A DNA stretch of 61,532 bases from Clostridia bacterium (GTDB taxonomy: Bacteria; Bacillota; Clostridia; Oscillospirales; Acutalibacteraceae): contig JAFQEE010000029.1 in NCBI GenBank assembly GCA_017399175.1, positions 1 through 61,532 of the forward strand, read 5' to 3'. Positions 8,970 to 17,656 of the stretch are shown here, piece by piece. The position numbers were made by a program, and so were the translations under genes. The first letter of the stretch is position 1. The number at the start of each line of letters is the position of its first letter. The notes below the pieces were generated by a model. It was not told the DNA's origin. It did not search any database and saw only the letters and a program-made list of their open reading frames with translations.

Positions 8970-9788
8970 ATGAGATATCTACGTTTAGCAGTTGTCTTGT
9001 TATTTTTAATATCGGTCGGTGGTGTAGCATACACAGTACACACAATCTCCACACGGGATGTTACCTCGCCTGTCATTACCGCTGAGTATGATGAAATTCA
9101 TATGAGCGTAAATGATAACCAAGAGATTTTGTTTGATGGTATTAGCGCCATTGACGATAGAGATGGTGATATAACCGACCAAATAATTCTGGAACGCATT
9201 TCGCGATTTTCTGAAATTGGAGTTTGTCAGGTAAACTTCGTTGTTTTTGATAAAGAAAACAATTTAGGCAGATACCAAAGAACCTTATATTATGATGACT
9301 ACACTGCACCTCGTCTTCACTTTGACAAGCCTATGCTTTATTACACCGCAGAGAATATCTCTGCTTTTGACGGGATATGCTTATTTGATTGCATTGATGG
9401 TGACATCAGTCACAAATTAAAACTTGAAGCATCAAATGTTGTGGCCAGCGTGCCCGGTATTTATGAGGTAGAATTAGCTGCAGTCACAAACTATGGTGAC
9501 GAAATTCGAGTTCGCGTACCGCTTAATGTTATAGATTATTCAGCAGATGCTCCCGTAATCACTTTAGATAAATATTTGGTTTACACAAAAAAGGGTCAGA
9601 GCGTTGACCCATTGACATATGTAAGCAGTGTTACTGATAGTAAAGGTAACGAAATGAACATTGCAGATATAAAGGTCAGCAATCAGGTGGATTTTTCCAA
9701 AGAAGGCTCAGGTCAAATACTTTTGGAATTCACCAACAGCGACGGAATAACCGGTGTAACATATTTGACAGTTATAGTTGAGGCATGA
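8970..9788 (+). CDS. Membrane-anchored protein with DUF5011/HYR-like Ig domains
   Basis: 272 aa. An uncleaved N-terminal membrane segment (about 5-24) is followed by an extracellular part made of repeated Ig-like units: the sequence TSPVITAEY...IDDRDGDITDQI near 32-68 and a second FDCIDGDISHKL unit near 143-156 match the D-x-D-G-D-I pattern of DUF5011-type domains, and a third PVITLDKYLVYTKKGQ unit lies near 196-212. There are no catalytic motifs. It is the first gene of a plus-strand run, ending 7 nt before the ATG of the first Wzz/BY-kinase. Such proteins are found next to polysaccharide export genes in Firmicutes; a periplasm-facing scaffold role here is a guess. An AAAGGAG site lies 10 nt before the start. 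Confidence 0.7.
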   Translation: MRYLRLAVVLLFLISVGGVAYTVHTISTRDVTSPVITAEYDEIHMSVNDNQEILFDGISAIDDRDGDITDQIILERISRFSEIGVCQVNFVVFDKENNLGRYQRTLYYDDYTAPRLHFDKPMLYYTAENISAFDGICLFDCIDGDISHKLKLEASNVVASVPGIYEVELAAVTNYGDEIRVRVPLNVIDYSADAPVITLDKYLVYTKKGQSVDPLTYVSSVTDSKGNEMNIADIKVSNQVDFSKEGSGQILLEFTNSDGITGVTYLTVIVEA

Positions 9789-9795
9789 GAAGGTA

Positions 9796-11202
9796 ATGGA
9801 AGAGAAAATCGTATTTTACTCGGACGAGTTGCATATTCCGATAATTCTGAAAGATATTCTTTTAAACATATGGGTAGTGATTTTAGCAACAGCAACCGTT
9901 TGTATGGGCATATTCACATATGAAAATATCGTATATAAACCACAGTATACATCTGAAGCAACCTTTGTTGTGTCACCGCGCAGTAACGGTTCATATGTTA
10001 GCTTTTATGCATCCTTAAACACTGCAAGTGAAATGGCAGAAATTTTTAGCGAAGTTTTCACCAGCGATGTGTTAAAGAGAACAATTCGTGAAGACCTCAA
10101 TGAGCCGGGTTTGGCTTTTACAGTAAACGCTAGTGTAGCAGAAGGCACTAATATTCTTTGTGTGAGCGTAGTGGCTGACTCTCCGGGAAAAGCACATTCT
10201 GTAATGCTGTCATTGATGAATAATTACGGTGAGGTTTCTGAATATCTTTTTGGTGGTGTGGTATTGGACACCCTGAAGGCACCTCAAGTTGTTACAGCAC
10301 CTATTAATCCGCCAAATATAACCAGAACACTTGTTTTGGGCGGATGTGCTGCTGCATTTGCCACAATATTAATGATTAGCTTTCTTTCATTAATGAGAAA
10401 AACTGTCAAGACACGCGATTGTGCAAAGCGTCGTCTGGGCGAATCTCCTTTAGGTGTTTTACCAAGAGTTAAAAAGAGTAAAATTATTCTAAACAAGAAA
10501 AGATTCAATAAGGCTCCCCTTCTCATAACCAATATGGCTACAGGTTTTCGTTATGCAGAAGCAATGTTGCAGGTGTCACATAAAATCTTTCACAAAATGC
10601 GCAAAAACAATCACAACGTGCTATTAATAACCAGTTGTGCGGAAAATGAAGGAAAATCCACCATCGCCTCTAACCTTGCGTTATATATGAAAAAGCACGG
10701 TCATCGTGTTGCTTTGGTTGATTTTGACTTACGACACCCTTCAATACAAGCCATTTTTTCCGAACAATCGGATATGCACAATATGTACGATATATACGAC
10801 TGTTTGAATAACGGAATACCTGCCGAATTAGGTACCGGTGACAAAAATTTAGAAGTTATTTATTGCAGTAAGCCTTTCCGACATCCTGACAGATTTTTAA
10901 CCAGCGAAGATGCACGAACATTCATTTCAGAATTACAAAAAAAGGTGGATTACATTATTTTAGACAGTTCTCCGTTCACTGTCGCAGCAGACACGGGTAT
11001 GATTCTGCAGTATGCAGATTCAGTTGTTATGGTAGTCCGTCAAGATTGGGTTCCTTATAATATTCTTCGTGATGTTGCAGAAGAACTTGATGCGGAGCAT
11101 GCTGAATATATGGGATATGTTCTCAATAATTATCGCCACAGCCACACTTCACACCTTCTGCAATTATTTGAAAAATCTGATAGCAAAAAAGGAGATAAAT
11201 GA
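9796..11202 (+). CDS. Wzz/CpsC-CpsD fusion 1: BY-kinase without a tyrosine tail
   Basis: About 468 aa. A Wzz-type chain-length region comes first (transmembrane segments near 19-40 and 175-197), followed by a bacterial tyrosine kinase domain with Walker A E-N-E-G-K-S-T, the A' motif LVDFDLRHPS and Walker B YIILDSS. The C-terminus (HSHTSHLLQLFEKSDSKKGDK) has no tyrosine cluster, which is normally the autophosphorylation site. ATG at 9796 is chosen because GAGAAGG lies just before it; a TTG at 9778 is in frame but has no ribosome site. It overlaps the next kinase gene by ATGA. BY-kinases control polymer export and length and phosphorylate partners; this one may act on the Tyr tail of the next gene product, by inference. 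Confidence 0.82.
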   Translation: MEEKIVFYSDELHIPIILKDILLNIWVVILATATVCMGIFTYENIVYKPQYTSEATFVVSPRSNGSYVSFYASLNTASEMAEIFSEVFTSDVLKRTIREDLNEPGLAFTVNASVAEGTNILCVSVVADSPGKAHSVMLSLMNNYGEVSEYLFGGVVLDTLKAPQVVTAPINPPNITRTLVLGGCAAAFATILMISFLSLMRKTVKTRDCAKRRLGESPLGVLPRVKKSKIILNKKRFNKAPLLITNMATGFRYAEAMLQVSHKIFHKMRKNNHNVLLITSCAENEGKSTIASNLALYMKKHGHRVALVDFDLRHPSIQAIFSEQSDMHNMYDIYDCLNNGIPAELGTGDKNLEVIYCSKPFRHPDRFLTSEDARTFISELQKKVDYIILDSSPFTVAADTGMILQYADSVVMVVRQDWVPYNILRDVAEELDAEHAEYMGYVLNNYRHSHTSHLLQLFEKSDSKKGDK

Positions 11203-12746
11203 TGAGCGATACCACCCCTCATAAAGAAGCGTCAAATGTTTTAAATGTCAGTGCTATTATACAAAACACTTTAGCAGTTTTTAAACGTATGTGGTGGCTT
11301 GCGATTGTGTTAACCTTAATCTTTGGTATATCCCTCCCCCTGATAAGCAAAGCCGGATACACGCCTGTTTACAGGGCTTATTGTTCTTTTTCGGTTAAAG
11401 TAATAAACAATTCCAATGCAGGTGATTTAAATTCTCTTCACGGAATATATTATGATAAAGATTTAGCAGAACAGCTAGAAAAAACTTTTACTTACATTTT
11501 GGGTAGTGACCTTCTTACAGACAAGGTAAGGGAGGAAATCGACACACAAGTTGCTGCAAACAACATTGTTGCCAGCTGTATTCCCGGTTCAAACCTTTTT
11601 GAATTAAGTACATATGCATCTACTCCTGAAGAAGCAGGCAAACTTTTAAATGCAGTTATGTCAATTTTTGAAGAAACTGCCCGTTATGTTATTGGTGACC
11701 TTGATGTAGACATGGTAGAAGAAGCCGTAATTGTAAACACTCCCAATGGTGCGCCGAATTTAATAAAGGATGCAATTATCGGTGCCGGAATGGGGCTTGT
11801 ACTCAGTGCAGGCATATTTGTGCTCCTGTCATTTTTTCATAATACTGTACAAAAGCCGGGAGATTTGGAAAAATACCTTAATATGCCTTGGCTTGGTGTG
11901 GTTCCCGTTACAGATATAAAAAAGCATAATAATGACGATGTCGGCATCACACACAGAGAGAGCGAGTTTCGTGAAAATATACACGGTATCGCCCGCAAGC
12001 TTGATGATATAATGAAAAAGGATGGGTTAAAGGTATTTTTAGTTACAAGTACTGCACCTTCAGAAGGTAAGTCCACTATCAGTCTTGCTTTGGCAGAGGC
12101 ATTTGAAAGTTGGGGTAAAAAAACAGTAATTATTGACGGTGACCTGCGTAATCCTACACTTTACCGTCGTGTCGGATTAAAGAAAAAGACACTTCCTCTT
12201 GAAAAGGCAATTAAAGGTGAGGTGCCTATAGAAGATGTTATGTTCAAGGTCACCAAAAACGAGCTTTGTCTTGTAGGTAACAGTATTCCGGTAAAACAGC
12301 CCACTGTACTCATCAACTCAAATGAGATGAGAAACTTTGTTAATAATTTAAGTATGTCGGTTGATTGTATTTTTATTGATACACCCCCATGTGAAGCCAT
12401 GTCCGATGTGGCCTTATATCAAGAATATGCAGACGGCATCATTTATGTGGTTCGTCAGGATTACGCTCCCATTAAGAGCATTATAAATGCTGTAGAGAGT
12501 CTTGGACAGATTGACAGCAAAATTTTAGGATATATTCTCAACGGGGTAAAACAGACTGCTGAGGGCTATGGAAAATACGGATACGGAAAATATAGCCACG
12601 GTAAATATGGCTATGGTTATTACGGTCAATACGGCAGTTACGGCAAATACGGTTATGACAGATATAGCAAGTATGGCAAATTTGCTTACAGACATTACGA
12701 TAAATCGCAAAATGCGGATTATGAGGACATAAATAACAATGAATAA
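11199..12746 (+). CDS. Wzz/CpsC-CpsD fusion 2: BY-kinase with a long Tyr-rich tail
   Basis: 515 aa. Transmembrane segments near 32-52 and 187-210 flank a Wzz-like extracellular loop. The kinase domain has Walker A S-E-G-K-S-T, A' motif VIIDGDLRNPT and Walker B CIFIDTPP. The last 60 residues are a low-complexity tail of Lys/Gly-Tyr-Gly units (GYGKYGYGKY and so on) with 17 tyrosines, the expected autophosphorylation cluster, but longer than usual. The ATG overlaps the stop of kinase 1 (ATGA), and an alternative ATG is the next codon. Its own stop overlaps the ABC exporter start by 8 nt, so the three are translationally coupled. Membrane protein; role in regulating export of a polymer or, in this setting, of a modified peptide is inferred. 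Confidence 0.85.
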   Translation: MMSDTTPHKEASNVLNVSAIIQNTLAVFKRMWWLAIVLTLIFGISLPLISKAGYTPVYRAYCSFSVKVINNSNAGDLNSLHGIYYDKDLAEQLEKTFTYILGSDLLTDKVREEIDTQVAANNIVASCIPGSNLFELSTYASTPEEAGKLLNAVMSIFEETARYVIGDLDVDMVEEAVIVNTPNGAPNLIKDAIIGAGMGLVLSAGIFVLLSFFHNTVQKPGDLEKYLNMPWLGVVPVTDIKKHNNDDVGITHRESEFRENIHGIARKLDDIMKKDGLKVFLVTSTAPSEGKSTISLALAEAFESWGKKTVIIDGDLRNPTLYRRVGLKKKTLPLEKAIKGEVPIEDVMFKVTKNELCLVGNSIPVKQPTVLINSNEMRNFVNNLSMSVDCIFIDTPPCEAMSDVALYQEYADGIIYVVRQDYAPIKSIINAVESLGQIDSKILGYILNGVKQTAEGYGKYGYGKYSHGKYGYGYYGQYGSYGKYGYDRYSKYGKFAYRHYDKSQNADYEDINNNE

Positions 12747-14490
12747 GTTGATTCAAAAGATAAAAAACGGTACTGTTGCAGAGATTGCTAAAGAGCTGAA
12801 ATGGATTTTTCAACTTAGTAAGAAATACACCTGGGCAATAGTTTGGTATGTTCTTTTAGGACTGTTAGGCATAGGTGCAACTTTATGTTCAAGTGTTATC
12901 AGTAAGAACATCATCGATATCGTTACCGGACACCAGGAAGGCTTGATTTTATTGGCTGCGGGAACATATATTGCCATGCAGTTAGCTAAAATTGTATTGA
13001 ATGCTATTACCGGAAATATCAACACAAGAGTGCAGCTTAAGGTTAATCAACAAATACGCGCAGATATTTTTGGAAAAATAATGAATGCCTGTTGGGAACC
13101 GGTCATGGGCTTCCATTCCGGTGACCTGCTCACCCGCTCGGGACGTGATGCAGATACTGTAGCTTCAAGCATTTTAGGTTGGGTTCCCACATTTGTCGTA
13201 AACCTTATTCAGTTTGTAGGTACATTTTTACTGATAATGTATTATGACTACACCTTGGCATTGATTGCTTTAGCGAGTGCACCAATTACTCTTTTCACTT
13301 CTGCATTTTTGACGAAAAAAATGCGTAAGCATAATGAAAGAATGCGCGTTATCGCCTCAGATATGACATCTTTTCATGCAGAAGCTTTTAATAATGTACA
13401 ATCCATTAAAAGTTTCGGCGTTGTTGATGCATACAGCAAGAAGCTGAACGAAATACAGCAGCAACAAAAAGATGCTGTTCTTGAACATAATAAATTTTCA
13501 ATTCTCACATCATCTTTTTTGAGTACCGTAGCAGTAATCATTACCGCCATCACATACTTCTTTTGTGTTTTTCGCTTGTGGAAAGGACATATTACCTATG
13601 GTGAGATGACAATGTTTTTACACCTTTCAGCGGTGCTGTCAGGAGCATTCAGTGCTTTAGTGGGCCTTGTGCCAACAACCATAAGTGCTGCCACAGCAGC
13701 CGGACGAGTAATGGCTTTGACAGAATTACCTGCTGAGGACTGTGAACCTCTCGCAGAGGTTAATCAAACGCTCAGCAGTGGCAGTTGCTCGGTTCATATT
13801 CATGCCGAGGATATGGAATTCTCATATGTATCAGGAAACACCGTTTTTAAGCATGCTGAAATGGAAGCTGAGCCCGGTCAGATAGTTGCTTTAGTTGGTG
13901 AATCGGGTGGCGGAAAAACCACTATGCTCAGAATACTGTTGGGAATTGTTGAAGTGAAAAAAGGAAAAGTGTATGTTTGTGACACCAAAAATAATACGGT
14001 AATGTCTGTTTCACCTGCTACAAGACGGTTATTCTCATATGTACCTCAAGGTAACACACTGTTTTCAGGAACCATAGCAGAAAACCTTCGCATTATGAAA
14101 CCTGACGCCACTGACGCAGAATTGGAAGAAGTTCTACGTACTGCTTATGCTCTTGATTTCATAAACGAACTGCCCCAAGGTATGTATACCTATCTCGGTG
14201 AAAGAGGCGGTGGGCTATCAGAAGGTCAGGTGCAACGAATTTCGATTGCAAGAGCCCTGCTGAACAATGCACCCATACTTCTTTTTGATGAAGCAACTAG
14301 TGCGTTGGATGTAAAAACAGAAAAAGCCCTTCTTCGCAATATATCCGAATTTCGCGGAGAGCGCACCTGTATTGTTACCACTCATCGTCCTTCAGTACTC
14401 ACTGCTTGTCATCGAGTATACCGTATCAGCGACGAGAGCATAAAACTACTCAACCAAAAAGAAATTCAAGAATTTATAATGGACAGTTAA
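12739..14490 (+). CDS. ABC exporter, fused membrane and ATPase domains
   Basis: 583 aa. Six transmembrane helices lie in the first 320 residues and an ATPase domain in the last 220, with Walker A G-E-S-G-G-G-K-T-T (about 391-399), signature L-S-E-G-Q-V-Q-R and Walker B ILLFDEATSALD. This is the MsbA/lipid- and peptide-exporter architecture. There is no N-terminal C39 peptidase domain, so any leader removal would need another enzyme; the S24/S26-type protein at 17.2 kb is a candidate. It overlaps the upstream kinase gene by 8 nt and precedes the PqqD-like gene, which has its own promoter. It likely functions as a homodimer exporting the module-2 product. Confidence 0.88.
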   Translation: MNKLIQKIKNGTVAEIAKELKWIFQLSKKYTWAIVWYVLLGLLGIGATLCSSVISKNIIDIVTGHQEGLILLAAGTYIAMQLAKIVLNAITGNINTRVQLKVNQQIRADIFGKIMNACWEPVMGFHSGDLLTRSGRDADTVASSILGWVPTFVVNLIQFVGTFLLIMYYDYTLALIALASAPITLFTSAFLTKKMRKHNERMRVIASDMTSFHAEAFNNVQSIKSFGVVDAYSKKLNEIQQQQKDAVLEHNKFSILTSSFLSTVAVIITAITYFFCVFRLWKGHITYGEMTMFLHLSAVLSGAFSALVGLVPTTISAATAAGRVMALTELPAEDCEPLAEVNQTLSSGSCSVHIHAEDMEFSYVSGNTVFKHAEMEAEPGQIVALVGESGGGKTTMLRILLGIVEVKKGKVYVCDTKNNTVMSVSPATRRLFSYVPQGNTLFSGTIAENLRIMKPDATDAELEEVLRTAYALDFINELPQGMYTYLGERGGGLSEGQVQRISIARALLNNAPILLFDEATSALDVKTEKALLRNISEFRGERTCIVTTHRPSVLTACHRVYRISDESIKLLNQKEIQEFIMDS

Positions 14491-14533
14491 TACACTTTTT
14501 CGACATTTTATGTGTTAAACATCGGGTTAATAC

Positions 14534-14562
14534 TTGAATTCTTCTTTTATATATGTTATTTT
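14534..14562 (+). promoter_or_regulatory. Internal promoter ahead of the module-2 peptide genes
   Basis: TTGAAT, 17 nt, TATTTT in the 90-nt gap between the exporter and the PqqD-like gene. It would allow the peptide genes to be expressed apart from the kinases. Confidence 0.5.
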
Positions 14563-14580
14563 ATAAGGTAGGGAATTAGG

Positions 14581-14871
14581 ATGAATTTTTCAGATAAACT
14601 TTTTCGTGCAAAAAGCGGATTTATACACCGAAAAGTAGCAAATGAAGATGTTCTTATTTCCGTCGGTTCAGGTATTGCTAATTTTAACGGCTATATTTTA
14701 CTTAATCCTACTGCTTCTTTCTTGTGGGATATGTTAAAAGAACCACGTAGCATACAAGAACTCGGCGAAGCTGTCGCTGAAGAGTTTGAAGTATCGCTTG
14801 CAGAGGCAAAAGCTGATGTAACCGAATTTATACATATGCTTAGCGATAAAGGAATGGTGGAGGAGGAATAG
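14581..14871 (+). CDS. PqqD-like peptide-recognition protein, module 2
   Basis: 96 aa, same plan as the protein at 8.2 kb: FRAKSGFIHRKVANEDVLISVG strands, NPTASFLWDML, then a helical half with FEVS...DVTEFIHMLSDKGMVEE. PqqD-like (RRE) domains capture the leader of a precursor peptide. It is directly upstream of the radical SAM gene, whose start lies 2 nt after this stop, and 1.1 kb before peptide B. The AGGAGG that serves the radical SAM start is inside the last codons of this gene. Confidence 0.87.
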   Translation: MNFSDKLFRAKSGFIHRKVANEDVLISVGSGIANFNGYILLNPTASFLWDMLKEPRSIQELGEAVAEEFEVSLAEAKADVTEFIHMLSDKGMVEEE

Positions 14872-14873
14872 AT

Positions 14874-15944
14874 TTGATAACTCTTGATTCTATGCCCCCT
14901 CGTTATCCTATAAACGGTACTTTCGAATTAACATTACGATGTAATTTGCACTGTAAAATGTGTATGTTTCGCAGAAAGGACAGCGAAAATACCATCCTTG
15001 AACATGAAGAACTGAACACGCAACAATGGATTGATATGGCGCGTCAAGTGGCAAATGCCGGAACAATCAACCTGCTTATTACCGGTGGCGAGCCTATGCT
15101 CAGAAAAGATTTTTGCGAAATATATCGCGGCATATACGAGCAAGGCTTTATCATCACACTATATACCAATGCAACAATGATTACAGAAAAGGTCATGCAG
15201 ACCTTACGGGAATTTCCTCCTCACCGTATCGGTATAACGCTGTATGGTGCAAACAATGATTCCTACAAAAAGGTTTGCGGTGTAGCGAACGGTTTTGACC
15301 GAGCCATTGAAGGTATTAAACAGCTTCGCACCCTGCCTTCAGTTATTGAATACCGAATGACGCTTATTAAAGATAATGTTGAAGATTTAGATGCAATTTG
15401 CCATTTGATTGAAGGCTTTGGTGAATGTGTGACAAACACTCTCATCGTATTTTCTCCTGTCAGAGGCGGTTGTATGCCTGTTCAGGAGTGTCGTCTTTCT
15501 GCTGAAGATTCGGTAAACTTATCAATTGGTCGTACCGTATCGAAAATTGAAGAAATGATTCCCGACTCCCTTAAAGATAAAGTTCGCATTAGAGTGAGTG
15601 AAAAATCTCACGAATGTAACACAACCGAAGAAAAGATGACTTTGTTGGGTTGTGATGCAGGTATGGACAGCTACACCATAACATTTGACGGAAAGCTTAT
15701 TGGTTGTCAGATGCTGGGAGTATTTTACACCGATACTATCAAAGAAGGTTTTTCTGTTGCTTGGGAAAACTACCCCTTTGAAGTGCATTTGCCGGATGAA
15801 CCGGAAGAATGCGTCAAATGTGAATACAAAAATCTTTGTAAAGTATGTCCGGCTGTAAGAATGGCCGAATGCGGCAGTTTAAACGGAGTGCCGAAGTATA
15901 TTTGTGATTTTTCAAAAGCAATGAAAAAAGGCGTTGAAGGTTGA
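14874..15944 (+). CDS. Radical SAM/SPASM peptide-modifying enzyme, module 2
   Basis: 356 aa from a TTG start. TTG is preferred because AGGAGG sits 7 nt upstream, while the first ATG (14892) is too far away. The cluster motif is C-N-L-H-C-K-M-C after GTFELTLR, followed by LLITGGEPMLR. The C-terminus has the SPASM set with LLGCDAG, LIGCQM and C-x2-C-x5-C-x2-C (CVKCEYKNLCKVC), then a final Cys in KYIC. It is the paralogue of the module-1 enzyme. The peptide B gene begins 1 nt after its stop, so the enzyme and peptide are tightly coupled. The predicted chemistry is crosslinking or other radical modification of peptide B; the exact reaction is unknown. Confidence 0.9.
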   Translation: MITLDSMPPRYPINGTFELTLRCNLHCKMCMFRRKDSENTILEHEELNTQQWIDMARQVANAGTINLLITGGEPMLRKDFCEIYRGIYEQGFIITLYTNATMITEKVMQTLREFPPHRIGITLYGANNDSYKKVCGVANGFDRAIEGIKQLRTLPSVIEYRMTLIKDNVEDLDAICHLIEGFGECVTNTLIVFSPVRGGCMPVQECRLSAEDSVNLSIGRTVSKIEEMIPDSLKDKVRIRVSEKSHECNTTEEKMTLLGCDAGMDSYTITFDGKLIGCQMLGVFYTDTIKEGFSVAWENYPFEVHLPDEPEECVKCEYKNLCKVCPAVRMAECGSLNGVPKYICDFSKAMKKGVEG

Positions 15945-15945
15945 G

Positions 15946-16290
15946 ATGAAGAAAACTTACGAAAAACCGAATATGCGACCTGTTCCTATCGTATCCGGGC
16001 AGGCTGTTGCCGATATATGCTGGGCATATGCTAAAAATGGTAAGAATTTTTACTACAATGTTCCCGGCCGTGGTTATGCTATACTTCAAATTACAAGCAG
16101 CAGGGGTTGTGACGGCGGTACTTTATTTGATATTGACTATTCAGAAGCAAACTTAACACCTGGAGAGATAGCTTCGTTTGATGCATATATGGAAAAAATC
16201 ATTGCCCAAGCAAAAGCTACCGCAGGAAACAGTGCCGAACCTTTTAAAGGCTCGCCTTTCTCGTCTTCAGTTGACCCTTCCTGGAGTTAA
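15946..16290 (+). CDS. Candidate RiPP-like precursor peptide B (114 aa)
   Basis: A small protein of unknown family between the radical SAM gene and the HprK-like kinase gene. ATG at 15946 follows GAAGG; an in-frame TTG at 15934 lies inside the previous gene and is rejected. The N-terminus MKKTYEKP has Tyr5-x-x-Pro8, the same pattern as peptide A (YLKP). Only two cysteines are present (Cys25 in DICWAY and Cys55 in RGCDGG), with aromatic and Gly-rich parts near 35-45. The tail is Ser- and Pro-rich (PFKGSPFSSSVDPSWS), ending in Ser114. A middle helical segment (about 70-92) is acidic and Ala-rich. It has no transmembrane segment. The precursor role is inferred from position and from the shared YxxP start and Ser end. 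Confidence 0.7.
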   Translation: MKKTYEKPNMRPVPIVSGQAVADICWAYAKNGKNFYYNVPGRGYAILQITSSRGCDGGTLFDIDYSEANLTPGEIASFDAYMEKIIAQAKATAGNSAEPFKGSPFSSSVDPSWS

Positions 16291-16292
16291 AT

Positions 16293-17162
16293 ATGAAAAA
16301 GTTTTATAAAATCGGTCCCGTAACGCTTTTGTTACGCGACTTTCCGTTCAATAATATATATCCCTTTGCACTATGGAAAGCAGATGCATATACCGTAGCG
16401 CAAACCGAACCTGATATTACCATAAGTTATACGCCCGGCATCATTAACCCTAGTGGAAAATGTGTAAAAACCGAGCGTTCTCTTTATATTGTACGCCGAA
16501 CCTTTGCTTTGCCGGATGGCAGTATGCTGTGGCAACAGGAAGATACAGAGAATGGTGAGGTAAGCTTGCAGTTTATTGTAGATGCCAAGGGTGAAAATGT
16601 GCACCTCACGGTTGACAAAAGCGAAAGCTATGGTATGGCTGCATTTGAAAGTCTTACCTTTATCGTTTTTTATCTTTTATTACACCGAGGGGTTATTACT
16701 TTTCATGGAGTACTTATGGAGTATTCCTCAAAAGGCTTTATTATTTCTGCTCCTTCAGAAGAAGGAAAAACTACACATGCAAGACTGTGGCGTGATAACA
16801 AAAACGCCTTGATACTTAATTCTGACCGCAGCTCATGCTATAAAGAAAATGGTAATTGGATAGGCTTTGGCACTCCTTGGTGTGGCACGGGTGGAGAAAA
16901 CATTAACCGCAGTGTACCGTTAAAGGCATTGGTAATTCTCAAAAGAGGTAACGAAAACCGTGCTTGCCTTATTGAAAATCGTGAGATATTGGCACAAGTG
17001 TTACCACATGTTATGTATCCTGACTGGAACGAGGAACTGACTGACTGTGCGTTGTCTTTGTTGGACGAATTTTTACAACAGATACCCATTATATCGTTAG
17101 AGTGTACTCCTTGCACAGACGCAGTAGATACGCTATACGATTGTCTGGAGAGATTAATATGA
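16293..17162 (+). CDS. HprK-like P-loop kinase, module 2
   Basis: 289 aa. The Walker A loop A-P-S-E-E-G-K-T-T (about 151-159) is preceded by HGVLMEYSSKGFIIS and followed by HARLW, then SDRSS and FGTPWCGTGGE, parallel to the module-1 kinase (GVPFCGTSG). This matches the HprK-related kinase family tied to PqqD-like proteins. The N-terminal 140 residues are the family-specific beta-rich part. It starts 2 nt after the peptide B stop and overlaps the peptidase gene by ATGA. A Ser-kinase role on the C-terminal serine or Ser cluster of peptide B is an inference from the lasso-peptide kinases. Confidence 0.82.
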   Translation: MKKFYKIGPVTLLLRDFPFNNIYPFALWKADAYTVAQTEPDITISYTPGIINPSGKCVKTERSLYIVRRTFALPDGSMLWQQEDTENGEVSLQFIVDAKGENVHLTVDKSESYGMAAFESLTFIVFYLLLHRGVITFHGVLMEYSSKGFIISAPSEEGKTTHARLWRDNKNALILNSDRSSCYKENGNWIGFGTPWCGTGGENINRSVPLKALVILKRGNENRACLIENREILAQVLPHVMYPDWNEELTDCALSLLDEFLQQIPIISLECTPCTDAVDTLYDCLERLI

Positions 17163-17656
17163 AGCACACAGATATGACTCAATTGCCGGCTTCTGATTTT
17201 TTTGGTGCAGTAGAAAATATGCTGTCTGACGGTTATGATGTAGAGTTTACTGTTACCGGCAACAGTATGTGGCCTGTTCTAAGACACGGAAGAGACCGTG
17301 TAATCATTTCTTCATATGGCGACAAAAAAATCCAACCCGGTGATACAGTTTTATATTGTCCTATTCGTGAAAAGTACCTTCTTCACCGCATAATGTTCGT
17401 AAAAAACGGCAATTTCCGTGCAGCAGGCGACAACAACTGCTTTTATGACGGTAATTTTTCTACTGATTGCATCGTCGGTAGAGTAACTACCTATATTCGC
17501 AAAGAAAAGAAATACTCCGCGGATAGTTTTGCTATGCGAACATGGAGTTTTTGTTGGAGAGTTTTGTTCCCTATACGAAAAACATTGTTATGGCTTCTTC
17601 GTAAAAGAGTGAACAAAAACTTAACAACTGATGTTAAAAAGATAAATGACAAATAG
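17159..17656 (+). CDS. S24/S26-type peptidase-like protein
   Basis: 165 aa. The sequence G-N-S-M-W-P near residue 38 fits the catalytic Ser motif (GxSMxP) of LexA-like/signal peptidase-like S24/S26 enzymes, and HRIMFV with AAGDNN near 75-92 fits the later part of the fold. No clear Lys of the usual dyad could be assigned. A hydrophobic segment and basic tail near the C-terminus (SFCWRVLFPIRKTLLWLLRKR) suggest membrane association. Its ATG overlaps the HprK-like stop. It is the last gene before the terminator. In this context it may cut the leader from peptide B or from an exported protein; this is inferred. An alternative start at 17102 would add 19 residues from a different frame of the kinase gene and is rejected. 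Confidence 0.72.
   Translation: MKHTDMTQLPASDFFGAVENMLSDGYDVEFTVTGNSMWPVLRHGRDRVIISSYGDKKIQPGDTVLYCPIREKYLLHRIMFVKNGNFRAAGDNNCFYDGNFSTDCIVGRVTTYIRKEKKYSADSFAMRTWSFCWRVLFPIRKTLLWLLRKRVNKNLTTDVKKINDK

Noticed and set aside
17102-17158. Longer start of the S24/S26-type gene
   Set aside because: These codons overlap the kinase gene and lack a ribosome site; the ATG overlapping its stop (ATGA) is preferred.
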